Shown: positions 28,701 to 40,507, counted from the first letter of the stretch. The stretch: DNA of 64,000 bases from Liolophura sinensis (GCF_032854445.1 NC_088296.1:23093544-23157543), one strand, 5' to 3'. Notes: generated from the sequence alone by a model not told the origin. Program-made: numbers and translations.

Positions 28701-30881
28701 CCTCCCGGTTTTCGAGTTCCTGTGCTGTTATTGGGAATACCTCAGAAGTTCTGTTCTACAACTACTGCTGTAAATCCCAACAATGAACTAGTAGCCAGAA
28801 ACTTAGACCTAGTGACTTCATTCCAAAAACGCTAATACAATTTGATGAGTTTTGGAATATCGTCCACTTGATGAAGCTGGGCACCCTTTCCAGCTGAAGG
28901 CATAGGAAAGTCTGGATTTTCACGGTCAACCGATGTCAAGCCATATGGCAGCCTCAGGTGTACGTGCGAGAGCACTATTAAAGGGAGATAACTCCAACAA
29001 TACAGCAGGTGCCTGTTCTCACTGTCGTCGGTTTATATTTCTACACACAATTTACATGTACGTTGTGGAGTTGTACTGTGGGTCATAATGAAAAGCACTT
29101 GGTTGAAATAGCTGCGCCTTTCACAGTATCACAACGTATCTAAGGCGCATTGTGGCTAGCAATATAACAAAAATTTGATGTATTTTCTGATTCTTGTTTT
29201 GAATGAAAACTTATGTTGCCTTTTCCGCTTATTTAGAATGCAATCAACATGTATTTATGTAACTACAAGCGAAACGAAGCACAGAATATGAAGAGAGAGG
29301 CAGAATCTATCACTAAAGTAGACCATATACTTACGTACAGCATTGGAATACAGCTTCGCGCTTTCGTTAACAACGATGACCTGGACGTCCTCTGAGTACT
29401 CACGCTTGTTGTATGCTGTGATCGCAAAGGTACCGTTGTCTTTAAAACCTGGAGACTTGAAGACCAGTGAGCATTTGTCACCCAGTTCAACTGAACCATT
29501 ATATTCTGGGCCAGTTTTGACATTTCCTGCAGAATTCACCTTGATCACAAGATCACCATTCACGTCATTACGTGTCCATGAAAACATCTTTATTTCACCT
29601 GTGTAATCACATGGAATGGTAGCATTTTCATACGGCAGCTGGATGATCAACACGCGAAATTGTAAGACAAGACTGGACTGAAAGTCACCTGAAAGAAAAG
29701 TTAGTGCTTCATTTGATGATGCTGGCAGCTCTTTTTTAAACTTTGTAGACCAACTGGTAGGCCCTAATACAGTGTAGGGGTCCCTTGCCCTCGTGTCTGA
29801 TAAGCCATTACACAAGGTGTCACCTTTGCCATGATCTATAGCTGTTTTTAGCTGAGGTTGATGATGATATAAAAGGCAAGAAGACGAAAAACTTATGTAA
29901 TACCACTATCGCTATTTTTATAACCACGATGATGCTAATAACAACAACAACAATAACAATTCAGGTAACGCAGATCAGAGAAAAACGTAACATACATTAG
30001 AATGTTTCATCACAACAATGTGGGACAAATAGATACTAAACTGACGGACAAAAAAACTTTATGACTCCGTGAGTTAAATTTAACCAGCTTTTTCAGCAAA
30101 TCAATGCCAAATTATTGTAGGAAAATAATGTACGAAGTATATTCCCATGTGCGACAAGCGCCATGTGCGCCCACATGAATTTGGTTTGAGACAACGAAGA
30201 CAGCTGAAAAATCACATGTGCCCTGTTGTCCTGCCATTCCTGCAACAGCACGCACATGGTGTCCTGTACCAGCATGACAACGCCAGACCCCATACAGGTC
30301 GAGTTGTGCAGAACTTCAACGACGCCAACGACGTCAACGTCTCGGCGTGGCCTGCACGTTCCCCAGATATGCCCCCCATAAAACACTTTTGGGATATCAT
30401 GGGTCGTCGAGTAAGACAACGGCCACACCTTGGAGCCAATCGAGATGAATAACAACGAATCCCACGTCATTTCATCAGACGATTGACTTTTTCTGTGCGC
30501 CGGAGAGGTTTTGCATGCATTAAAGCAAGGGGTGGCCACGCGCGATATTGATTTCTTTTGATATTGACTGATTTTACAAATAATCAACTTTTTGTATAGT
30601 CTGCCCATTGTTAACCAAGATGGAATGGCTATTTTTCTACCAATGCTCTGTTTGTTTACTTGTAAAATGATTTAAGAGTTGCTTTGTCCGTTCTTACTAA
30701 AGACTTTAAATAAGTCATTGATCTTTTCAATATATTAAACTTCAGTCATCCTGTTTTTTGCTTTGGTAAATTAAATTGATTTAAACTTTTAGTAAAGTTT
30801 CTTTTGGCCGTCAGTTTATTATGAACACACATACCCACCTAATCTGGCCAAGGCAAGGAACAGGATGAGAAGATACAACAT
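25719..30881 (-). CDS. Single-Ig-domain, single-pass membrane protein, five exons
   Basis: Assembled from exons 30881-30839, 29688-29335, 27493-27407, 25931-25888 and 25781-25719. Phases 1, 1, 1, 0 fit at all junctions and the total is 591 nt (196 residues plus stop). Residues 1-12 are a signal peptide ('MLYLLILFLALA'). Residues 20-121 are one Ig-like domain: Cys41 in 'ATIPCDY', Trp52 in 'MFSWTR', and a 'D-N-G-T-F' F-strand motif at 98-102. Residues 137-155 form the transmembrane helix ('GICALLLCVVITSMVIY'), followed by a basic stop-transfer and a tail of about 40 residues. Four N-glycosylation sequons are at 36, 78, 99 and 122. The usual F-strand cysteine is Ile104; the second cysteine is Cys87 instead. 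A cell-surface recognition or adhesion role is inferred only from the architecture. Extra or alternative exons between those listed cannot be excluded. Confidence 0.75.
25888..25931 (-). CDS. Ig membrane protein exon 4: cytoplasmic
   Basis: 44 nt, phase 1 to 0, after 'ttgtatatgtcatccag', with the donor GAT|GTAAGT. It encodes 'GSNERAANRRPGNAD', hydrophilic and basic. It is short, so support comes from splice-site quality and exact phase fit. Confidence 0.6.
26390..27065. repeat. 45-bp minisatellite, about 15 copies, in Ig-gene intron 3
   Basis: 'gatgtggtaagagatccgga' followed by 'cgtgctgcacgcacaaccacgtgaa' repeats at 45-bp intervals. The unit has no stop in several frames, so long open frames exist on both strands (plus 230 codons; minus 292 and 263). 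I treat these as by-products. Degenerate copies continue to about 27140. Confidence 0.9.
27407..27493 (-). CDS. Ig membrane protein exon 3: transmembrane helix
   Basis: 87 nt, phase 1 to 1, after the acceptor 'tttttttctttttag' and before the donor G|GTACGT. It encodes 'WKAGTGICALLLCVVITSM' and 'VIYKMCHRN': one hydrophobic helix with a basic cytoplasmic edge. Confidence 0.78.
27758..27827. repeat. 23-bp tandem repeat, 3 copies
   Basis: 'gtaagacacaacctcattga' plus 'tga' three times head to tail, in intron 2 of the Ig gene. Confidence 0.9.
27960..29330. other. Ig-gene intron 2, part; possible alternative exon near 27963-28056
   Basis: On the minus strand a strong acceptor ('ctcgctgttcctgatacgacag', 22 nt ending at 28057) opens a phase-1 frame encoding 'LPETTPVDTSSRITDSCDN' then 'VYVYIPVHIH' and a stop. 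Joined to exon 2 this would make a secreted form without the helix. This is unproven. The plus-strand frame 28470-28835 has no recognised family. Confidence 0.25.
29335..29688 (-). CDS. Ig membrane protein exon 2: immunoglobulin domain
   Basis: 354 nt, phase 1 to 1, between the acceptor 'taacttttctttcag' and the donor TAC|GTAAGT. It encodes a whole Ig fold in one symmetric exon, with B-strand Cys, C-strand Trp and the 'DNGTF' motif. Open frame extends past both splice sites (29255-29815) by chance. Confidence 0.88.
30039..30816 (+). mobile_element. Tc1/mariner-type element, internally deleted, in Ig-gene intron 1
   Basis: 778 bp between TA dinucleotides (30037-30038 and 30817-30818). Terminal inverted repeats are 'aactgacggacaaaaaaact' on the left and 'aactgacggccaaaagaaac' in minus sense on the right, about 23 bp. 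It carries only the C-terminal half of a transposase. Autonomous Tc1 elements are roughly twice this length, so the copy is deleted. Confidence 0.88.
30204..30540 (+). pseudogene. Tc1-type transposase, C-terminal catalytic part
   Basis: The plus strand encodes 'VLYQHDNARPHTGRVVQNF' (second catalytic Asp), then 'SAWPARSPDMPPIKHFWDIM' and, after a frame break, 'HFIRRLTFSVRRRGFACIKA' with a 'GGHARY' end. In the 'SPD..PI.H.WD' block the catalytic acidic residue normally found before His is Lys, so the protein would be inactive even where the frame is open. Confidence 0.85.
30839..30881 (-). CDS. Ig membrane protein exon 1: signal peptide
   Basis: ATG at 30881, preceded by 'attccgcc', encodes 'MLYLLILFLALARL' and ends in phase 1 at a donor G|GTGGGT. 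A Tc1 relic ends 20 bp into the intron. A short signal-peptide exon with a phase-1 junction is the standard layout for Ig-superfamily genes. Confidence 0.75.
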
Positions 30882-30899
30882 GGCGGAATTATGTTTCCT

Positions 30900-32980
30900 T
30901 ATAAGCCGATAAATCTGAAGAAAGAAATCAGAGAGATCTGAACACCTCCAGCCTGCATGCATAATTATATGTCCAGATTAGATTTATGATGTTTTGTGCT
31001 ACAAATATGAGAGATTTACCCAAACGTTCCTAAAACTGGTTATTCCTTGGATACACTAAAATAGAATGACACAAATAAAACAATGAGAGGTACTAATTTA
31101 CAAATTAACGTTCGCCAAGCGATATTACATTTATTCCATCGGCCAACAGAGTAAAGTATATTTACATGTACGTATGTTCTGTGGAGTTATTCGTGTTGTA
31201 GGTGCATATACATGCAGTTCTCAGCGTTTGTAACAGTGGTACAAACGATGTCAACTACATGTATTTGACTGATGCTCCTGTTTATAAATGAGAATATAAT
31301 ACAGGCCAAAGCAGATATGTTTGTAGTGTTCTGTTTGTCATTTTACATGACGTGCCATCGATCTTTCAGTTCCATTCTTAGAAAGAAGTAGTCCTACGTG
31401 GGAGTGGCGTCCCTTTTCACTCAGTGTATTGGAGTATATTCGAGCGCAAAACTGTGACCAATCGGATTGCACCTTAGAAGCGTAAATGTAGGAAAAAATC
31501 AAATTATTGACACCTATTCTACCCCGTTGTTAGCTGCGGGCCTTGTGCAACTGTGCATATTAACTCGAAGATGACATTTCAAAGAACGTCGAGTGTGACC
31601 TCCCAGCGTGACATCATTCCATGCTGTTTACGTTTACAAATAGAAGAATTTGAGTTTGTTTACTTGTTAGATTTGCTTCGGGATTTATATTGAGGTGAAC
31701 TATCGGATTTTCCTTCAGTGATAAACGTGTTATTTGGCACAGTTTATAGATATCGCTTTTGTTTTGATATATTTTATATTTTACACCCAGACACGGGAAA
31801 AGGAACATTTATTTCTAGACGTTCGAATCTGAGCTCAGCAGTATGACGTCATAATACATGTAAAGTAAATTTTTACATTTCTACATCGCACAACAATAAG
31901 ACACGGCGCCACACATTCGCAGCTTTGACGTATCTAGGTAAACTGATAGGACCTAATTATAAGCTTGCCGTTGACTGGTCTAAAGTGCATGACTCCCTCA
32001 GTGTTGAGGGAGTAAAACCGAATGCCAGCATGACATATGCAGTTTTTCTTAGATTTTCTTCATTTAAAATAGACCTTAACACCTTCGTCTTGATGTTTGT
32101 TGTGTAACCCGATATCGCTGAACATGCTTTCGTACCTCGTCAAATCGCATTCTCGAGATTTGACAGTACGAATGAAGTTTCAACGGTTAAACACCACTAG
32201 CTGTACACATTGATATGTTGTACGTCTATATTATTGCCAGGAAAATGCAGTTACAATATTTTTTCTTAATAATAATGTTAAACTCCATAAGCCTGGTTAT
32301 AACACAAAGAACGCATTGCTGCACCAGTATGTGGCCAGAGCCAGCTCCGCGCAGTACTGCACTGCTGTCTCACCGGAAAGGCTCTCCATACCTTTTTATA
32401 ACAGAATTTCAGCTGTAACTTCCAACTTGAAAAGCTTACTGCCATGAGATAAAGAGATAAAGTTCATTTCAGAAGATTATACTATACTGAAACGTGCAAG
32501 TTACGCCAAAAAACGGCATTGTCAGAAACATTGTTTACATTAAAGTTGATGGCAGTTTAGGTAACTGATGTCACTCTTCATATTACATATTGCACTCCGC
32601 ACAATATGCAGCCTGCCAATGATAATAATTATGACGTCAACCGAGGCAATGAGTTCTTGCCATCGAAACCGACCTGATGAAGTGTCACATTGAATTAGAA
32701 ACTGTTTTCCTTGCAATAATATGGACTTCCAACATTTCGATGTGTAGAGCTTATGCTGTTACATGTGTACGTCTCACTTAATAACGACAATTTTGGTAAC
32801 GAGAACAACGACTGGTTAAATGAAATAGACTATAGTTTTCCATTCAGTTGCCAAACTGTGGTGGATGTTATAATCTCCACACACTGAGCACATTACTTCT
32901 AAGTGAAACATGTTAAAGTCGCTATCCACAATACTCTGACGTAACTTCGCTTCCTGCATTGCTTTTCATTTATTGTCGCT
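30900..32980. other. Upstream of the Ig gene; no gene recognised
   Basis: Contains the putative promoter of the Ig gene by position. Short open frames at 31614-31808 (minus), 31925-32107 and 32215-32418 (plus) have no family resemblance. No recurring repeats are seen. Confidence 0.35.
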
Positions 32981-32984
32981 TTCT

Positions 32985-33472
32985 ACGTTATCGCTCAGTG
33001 AACGTTGTTACATTACTGTTACATTGTTTCTGACTCCATGTCACTCTCCATATTTCTTCTCAACTAATGTTGGTATCTATATTACTTCTGACTAAATGTT
33101 GCTCTCCACATTACTTCTGAGTTAGTGTCGCTCTTTGCATTGTTTCTGACTTAATGTCGCTCTCCAAATTACTTCTGACTTAATGTCGCCCTCCACATTA
33201 CTTCTGACTTAATGTCGCTCTCCACATTTCTTCTGATCTAATGTCACTCTCCACATTGTTTCTGACTTAAGGTCGTTCTCCACATTACATATGACTTAGT
33301 GTCGCTCCCCACATTACTGCTGACTTAATCTCGCTCTCCACATTACTCCTGACTTGATGTTGATCTCCACATTACTTCTAAGTTAGTGTCGCTGTCTGCA
33401 TTGCTTCTGACTTAATGTCGCTCTCCACATTACTTCTGACTTAATTTCGATTTCTGCATTTACGATTTAACC
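32985..33472. repeat. 29-bp tandem array, about 16 copies
   Basis: 'cttctgacttaatgtcgctc' then 'tccacatta' repeats with substitutions. It is the first of the run of arrays that fills the right half of the window. Confidence 0.9.
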
Positions 33473-33485
33473 TCGCACTTCGAGC

Positions 33486-33605
33486 TTACTGGTTGGCGTA
33501 CAGCGCAATGATCCAGGAGCCTTTCAACAATGTGGACGGTGTAAGTCCAAATACAGTTTATACTGGTTTCCCCTCCTGGATGTACGCTCAGATCAGACTA
33601 AGGGC
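33486..33605 (+). mobile_element. Degenerate SINE head
   Basis: 'gcgcaatgatccaggagcct' and 'aacaatgtggacggtgtaag' correspond to the head of the common SINE at 22712. The body is lost after about 33605. Confidence 0.5.
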
Positions 33606-33764
33606 TGGCTGGAGTTGCAAAACGAAAGCAAAAATCAGTCTTTCGAATACTTTCACTGAGTATATTTACATACATGTACCTTGTTCTTAAAAAGTTAATT
33701 TTCATACTATCCAAGTCAAATAAAAATTGCACAGTTTCATTTGCTACGTCTTCCTATGATATGA

Positions 33765-36700
33765 TGTGATAACAGGGTTGACACTTGCTAGGATAAGATG
33801 TAAAAACAGGGCTGACATTTGCTAAGTTATGATGTGATAAGAGGGTTGACAATTCCTGGGATATAGTGTGATAACAGGGCGGAAACGTGCTAGGATATGA
33901 CGTGATTACAGGGCTGACAATTGCTGGTATAGGATGTGGTTACAGGGCTGAAACGTACTAGTGTATGATGTGATAACAGGGCTGACACTTGCTAGGGTAT
34001 GATGTGATAACAGGGCTGACACTTGTTAGGATATGACGTCATTACAGGGCTGACACTTGCTGGTATAGGGTGTGATAACAGGGCTGACACTTGCTAGGAT
34101 ATGATGTGATAACAGGGCTGACACTTGCTAGGACATAATGTGATTACAGGGCTGACACTTGCTGGTATAGGATGTGGTTACAGGGCTAAAACGTGCTAGG
34201 ATTTGATGTAATTACAGGGTTGACATTTGCTAGGATATGATGTGATTACAAGGCTGACACTTGCAAGTATATGATGTGATACCAGGGCTGACACTTGCTA
34301 GTATATGATGTGATTACAGGGCTGACACTCGCTAGTATATGATGTGATTACAGGGTTGACACTTGCTAGGATATGATGTGATAACAGGGCTGACACTTGT
34401 TAGGATATGATGTCATTACAGGGCTGACACTTGCTGGTATAGGATGTGATAACAGGGCTGACACTTGCTAGGATATGATGTGATAACAGGGCTGACACTT
34501 GCTAGGACATAATGTGATTACAGGGCTGACACTTGCTGGTATAGGATGTGGTTACAGGGCTGAAACGTGCTAGGATTTGATGTTATTACAGGGTTGACAC
34601 TTGCTAGGATATGATGTGATTACAAGGCTGACACTTGCAAGTATATGATGTGATACCAGGGCTGACACTTGCTAGTATATGATGTGATTACAGGGCTGAC
34701 ACTCGCTAGTATATGATGTGATTACAGGGTTGACACTTGCTAGGATATGATGTGATTACAGGGCTGACACTTGCTAGCATATGGTGTGATTACAGGGCTA
34801 TAACGTGCTAGGATATGATGTGATTACAGGGCTGACACTTGCTAGGATATGGTGTGTTTACAGGGCTGACACTTGCTAGTATAGGATGTAATAACAGAGC
34901 TGACACGTGCTAGGATAGGATGTGATCACAGGACTAACACTTGCTAGGATATGATGTAGTAACAGGGCTGAAACGTGCTAGGATATGATGTGATTACAGG
35001 GCTGACACTTGCTAGGATATGGTGCGATTACAGGGCTGACACTTGCTAGGATAGGATGTAATAACAGGGCTGACACTTGCAAGAATATGATGTGATAACA
35101 GGGCTGACATTTGCTAGTGTAGGATGTGAATAACAGGGCTGAAACGTCCTAGGATATGGTGTGATTACAGGGCTGACACTTGCTAGGATATGATGTGATT
35201 ACAGGGTTGAATCTTCCTAGGATATGATGTGATAACAGGACTGATACGTGCTAGGATATGATGTGATAACCGGGCTGACACTTGCTAAGATATCATGTGA
35301 TAACAGGGCTGACACTTGCTAGTATATGATGTGATAAGAGGGCTGACACGTGCTAGGATATGATGTGATAACAGCGCTGACACTTGCTGGTACAGGATGT
35401 GATAACAGGGCTGAAACTTGCTGGTATAGGATGTGATAACAGGGCTGACAACTCTTAGGATATGGTGTGATTACAGGGCTGACACTTGCTGGTATATGAT
35501 GTGATTACAGGGTTGACACTTGCTAGAATATGATGTGATTACAGGGCTGACACTTGCTAGGATATGGTGTGATTACAGGGCTGACACTTGCTAGGATATG
35601 ATGTCATTACACGGCTGACACTTGCTGGTACAGGATGTGATAACAGGGCTGACATTTGCTAGTGTAGGATGTGATAACAGGGCTGACACGTCCTAGGATA
35701 TGGTGTGATTACAGGGCTGACACTTGCTGGTATATGATGTGATTACAGGGCTTACACTTGCTGGTACAGGATGTGATAACAGGGTTGAAACTTGCAAGGA
35801 TATGATGTGATAACAAGGCTGACACTTGCAAGGATATGATGTGATTACAGGGCTGACACTTGCTAGGGTATGATGTGATAACAGGGCTGACAGTTGCAAG
35901 TATATGATGTGAAAACAGGGCTGACATTTGCTAGTGTAGGATGTGATAGCAGGGCTGATACGTCCTAGGATATGGTGTGATTCCAGGGCTGACACTTGCT
36001 GGTATATGATGTGATTACAGGGCTGACACTTGCTAGGATATGATGTGATTACAGGGCTGACACTTGCTGGTACAGGATGTGATAACCGGGCTGACACTTG
36101 CTAGGATATGATGTGATTACAGGGTTGAATCTTGCTAGGACATGATGTGATAACAGGGCTGACATTTGCTAGTATAGGATGTGATAACAGGGCTGACACG
36201 TGCTAGGATATGGTGTGATTACAGGGCTGACACTTGCTAGGATATGATGTGATTACAGGGTTGAATCTTCCTAGGATATGATGTGATAACAGGACTGATA
36301 CGTGCTAGGATATGATGTGATAACAGGGCTGACACTTGCAAAGATATCATGTGATAACAGGGCTGACACTTGCTAGTATATGATGTGATAAGAGGGCTGA
36401 CACGTGCTAGGATATGATGTGATAACAGCGCTGACACTTGCTGGTACAGGATGTGATAACAGGGCTGAAACATGCTGGTATAGGATGTGATAACAGGGCT
36501 GACACGTCTTAGGATATGGTGTGATTACAGGGCTGACACTTGCTGGTATATGATGTGATTACAGGGTTGACACTTGCTAGAATATGATGTGATTACAGGG
36601 CTGACACCTGCTAGGATATGGTGTGATTACAGGGCTGACATTTGCTAGGATATGATGTCATTACACGGCTGACACTTGCTGGTACAGGATGTGATAACAG

Positions 36701-37665
36701 GGCTGACATTTGCTAGTGTAGGATGTGATAAAAGGGCTGACACGTCCTAGGATATGGTGTGATTACAGGGCTGACACTTGCTGGTATATGATGTGATTAC
36801 AGGGCTTACACTTGCTGGTACAGGATGTGATAACAAGGCTGACACTTGCAAGGATATGATGTGATAACAGGGCTGACACTTGCTAGGATATGATGTGATA
36901 ACAGGGCTGACAGTTGCAAGTATATGATGTGATAAGAGGGCTGTCACTTGCTAGTATGGGATGTGATAACAGGGCTGACATTTGCTAGTGTAGGATGTGA
37001 TAGCAGGGCTGACACGTCCTAGGATATGGTGTGATTCCAGGGCTGACACTTGCTGGTATATGATGTGATTACAGGGCTGACACTTGCTAGGATATGATGT
37101 GATTACAGGGCTGACACTTGCTGGTACAGGATGTGATAACCGGGCTGACACTTGCTAGGATATGATGTGATTACAGGGTTGAATCTTGCTAGGACATGAT
37201 GTGATAACAGGGCTGACATTTGCTAGTATAGGATGTGATAACAGGGCTGACACGTGCTAGGATATGGTGTGATTACAGGGCTGACACTTGCTAGGATATG
37301 ATGTGATAACAGGTCTGACACGTGCTAGGATATGTTGTGATTACAGGGCCGACACTTGCTAGAATATGATGTGATAACAGGGCTGACACGTGCTAGTATA
37401 GGATGTGATAACAGGGCTGACACGTGCTAGGATATGGTGTGATTACAGGGCTGACACTTGCTAGGATATGATGTGATAACAGGGCTGACACGTGCTAGTA
37501 TAGGATGTGATAACAAGGCTGACACGTGCTAAGATATGTTGTGATTACAGGGCTGACAATTGCTAGGATATGATGTGATAACAGGGCTGACACGTGCTAG
37601 TATAGGATGTGAAAACAGGGCTGACAAGTGCTAGGGTATGGTGTGATTACAGTGGTGATAGCAGC
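33765..37665. repeat. 34-bp minisatellite, about 115 copies, with higher-order structure
   Basis: Consensus 'cagggctgacacttgctagg' then 'atatgatgtgataa'. Markers such as 'cttacacttg' (35751/36805), 'cttagga' (35454/36508) and 'cgtcct' with 'gattcc' (35961/37015) each recur exactly 1054 bp apart, that is 31 units. Near the left end 'acttgttagg' recurs 374 bp apart (34021/34395, 11 units). Stop-free frames on the minus strand (for example 35693-36097) are repeat artefacts. Confidence 0.95.
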
Positions 37666-37684
37666 TAGGATAGCATGTGATAAA

Positions 37685-39415
37685 ATGCTTTAGTATTTCA
37701 GTGGGATATACAGTATTGCGCCAGGACATACAGTGTTTTGCTATGACTGGGCTGATGCTTGTTAGGATATGTGAATAGATCCAACAAAACGGCATGGGAT
37801 ACAAGTACCTGCAAAGTGTAAAGTAAACTTTCGCCGGTTTGGACATTTATGTCCTAGCCCAATACTGTACGTCCTATCGCAATACTGTATGACCTACCGA
37901 AATAATGAATGTCGTAGCGCAATACTGTATGCCCTAGCGCAATACTGTATGTCTCAATGCAATAGTGAACGTCCTAACGCAACACTGTATGTCCTACAGA
38001 AATACTGTATGTCCTAACGCAGTATTAATTGTCATAGCGGAAAACTGTATGTCCTAGCGCAATACTGCATATCCCACCGAAATACTGTGCGTTCTAAAGC
38101 AATTTTGTATGTTCTGAAGTAATATTGTATGTCCTACGGCAATACTGTATGTCTTCAGGCAATATTGAATGTCCTAACACAACACTGTACGTCCTAACGC
38201 AAAATTAAATATCCTAACGCAATACTGTATGTCCTAATGCACTACTGTATGTCTTAGCGCAACATTGTATGTCCTAAAGCAATACTGCATGTCCTACCGA
38301 ACTACTGTATGTTGCAGCGCAATACCGTATGTCCTAAAGCAATACTGTATGTCCTAGCGCAATACCGTATGTCTTAAGGCAATAGTGAATGTGTAAACGC
38401 AACACTGTATGTCCTACTGAAATATTGTATGTTCTTACGCAGTATTAAATGTCATAGCGCAATACTGTATGTCCTAGCGCAATACTGCATATCCCACCGA
38501 AATACAGTACGTCCTAGCGCAATACTGTATGTCTTAACGCAATGCTGCATATCCCACCGAAATACTGTACGTCCTAGCGCAATATTGTGTGTCTTATCGC
38601 AATACTGAATGTCCTAACGCAAAGGTGTAGGTCCTAATGCAAAATTAAATGTCCTACCAGAATACTGTATGTCCTAGCGCAACACTGAATGTCCTAGCGC
38701 AGTACTGTATGTCCTATCGCAATACTGTATGTCCAAGCGTAACACCGAATGCCCTAATGCAATACTGTATGTCTTCATGGAATACTATATGTCCTAATGC
38801 AGTATTAAATGTCATAGCGCAATACGGTATGTCCTAGTGCAATACTGTATGTCCTCACTTAATACTGTATGTCATAAGGCAATACTGTATGTCATAAGGC
38901 AATACTGTATGTACCAACGCAATAGTATATGTCTTAACGCAATACTGTATGTTCTAGGGCAATACTGTATGTCATAGGGCTAAACTGTATGTCCTAGCGC
39001 AATATAATGTGTCCTAACGTAACACTGTATTTCCTAGCGAAATATGGTTTGTCATAAAGCAGTAATGTATGTCCTAGCGCAATAATGTATGTCCTAACGC
39101 AATACTGTATGTCCTAACGCAGTACTGTATGAACTATCGCAATAGCTTAATACTGTATGTCGTAACGAAAGACTGTATGTCCTCACAAAATACTGTTTGA
39201 CCCCACACAATATTGTATGTCCTAACTCATTACTGTTTTCATAACACAATACTGTATATCCTAGCGCAATACTGTATGCCCTAACGCAGTACTGTATGTC
39301 CTACCGCAATGCTGTATGCCCCAACGGAATACTGTATGTTCTCGCGCAGCACTGTACGTTCCAAAGCAATATTGTATGTCTTAAAGCAATATTGTATGTC
39401 CTAGCGCAATACAAT
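37685..39415. repeat. 20-bp minisatellite, about 80 copies
   Basis: Consensus 'gcaatactgtatgtcctaac'. It begins 20-200 bp after the 34-bp array with a short transition. Copies are more diverged than in the 34-bp array, suggesting an older or less homogenised array. Confidence 0.95.
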
Positions 39416-39660
39416 CGAGAAAGTTGATTTCCAGACCTTGTGGAATCTCGCGTGAGCCAGTATTTTAAACGCTCCTGAGAGCGTAATCAATTAAATATAT
39501 ATTTATGTATTATACTCTACGACGAATTATTGTCGTTACAGGTATTATTTTCGCCAATACCAAATATGTGAAATAACGAATATATCAGTTCAACAAAGAA
39601 CTATAACTATAAACTAAAGAGGTTTTTGTAATTCTTAAAAACTATAGTGACTCACCTATC
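39416..39660. other. Short non-repetitive spacer
   Basis: AT-rich; no feature seen. Confidence 0.4.
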
Positions 39661-39670
39661 CTGCCAAATT

Positions 39671-39935
39671 ATACAGGCCTGTTACATATATTCCTGTGTG
39701 TACCTATGATCCCGCCTTGTCCTCCCTCACACAGGACAATAAGCCTAACCCCCAAGTGTGGCTATGTATCCGGTATCTCAGCATACTGTAATACATGCCA
39801 AATGATACATGCCTGTTACATGTATTCCTGAGTGTACCTATGATCCCGCCTTGTCCTCGCTCACACAGAACAATAAGCCTAACCCTCAAGTGTGGCTATG
39901 TACCCGGTATCTCTGTAATGCATACATACATGTTA
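39671..39935. repeat. 134-bp tandem duplication
   Basis: 'gcctgttacatatattcctg' at 39677 and 'gcctgttacatgtattcctg' at 39811, each followed by 'tgatcccgccttgtcctc' and 'aataagcctaaccc'. Two copies are highly alike. Confidence 0.9.
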
Positions 39936-40029
39936 CCTGAGACCACAGCACCTACATGTATTTGGGGACCAAAGTGCAGCAGTAAGTCCTATTATCTGAA
40001 CTGCGTGTTTATTCTCCATTCGTCAGGTT

Positions 40030-40503
40030 GACACTCAACAACATCACTGTGACACACGTATATCATCCCGATCTGTGATATTCAACAATATCAGTGACAC
40101 ACGTATATCATTCCCGATTTTTACAATCAAGGATATCACAGTAATACATGTATAACCCCCCTCCATGTGCGACACTCCAAAATATCACCGTAATGCGTGT
40201 ATAGTATCATCATCTGTGACGCGCAACAATATCCCTGTGACACACGTATATCATCCCCCATCTTTGACAATCAACGATATCACAGTAATACATGTATACC
40301 CCCCCTCCATCTGCGACACTCAAAAATATCCCCGTAATGCGTGTATAGTATCATCATCTGTGACACGCAACAATATCACAAAGACACATGTATATCATCC
40401 CCACCTGTGACATTCGTGAACATCACCGTGACACACGTATATCCCCCCCCCCCCAACCATTTCTGACAATTATTAACATCACCATGACACACGCATATTA
40501 CTC
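40030..40503. repeat. About 48-bp array with a three-unit pattern
   Basis: Units of the form 'caacaatatcactgtgacac' plus 'acgtatatcatcccc...' vary in three types. The type with 'ctccat.tgcgacactc' recurs 144 bp apart (40161/40305), showing a trimer. A C-run lies at 40444-40455. Confidence 0.8.
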
Positions 40504-40507
40504 CCCC

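Noticed and set aside
28470-28835. 121-codon plus-strand open frame as a gene
   Set aside because: It lies in an intron of the Ig gene on the other strand and has no family resemblance. Only its second half follows a passable acceptor, and no partner exon is seen.
35693-37151. Minus-strand frames rich in 'SPVITSY' and 'CQPC' as cysteine-rich proteins
   Set aside because: These are translations of the 34-bp minisatellite (102 bp equals three units), open by periodicity only.
33765-39415. CRISPR array
   Set aside because: The units are directly abutting tandem repeats without unique spacers, in eukaryotic DNA with no cas genes.
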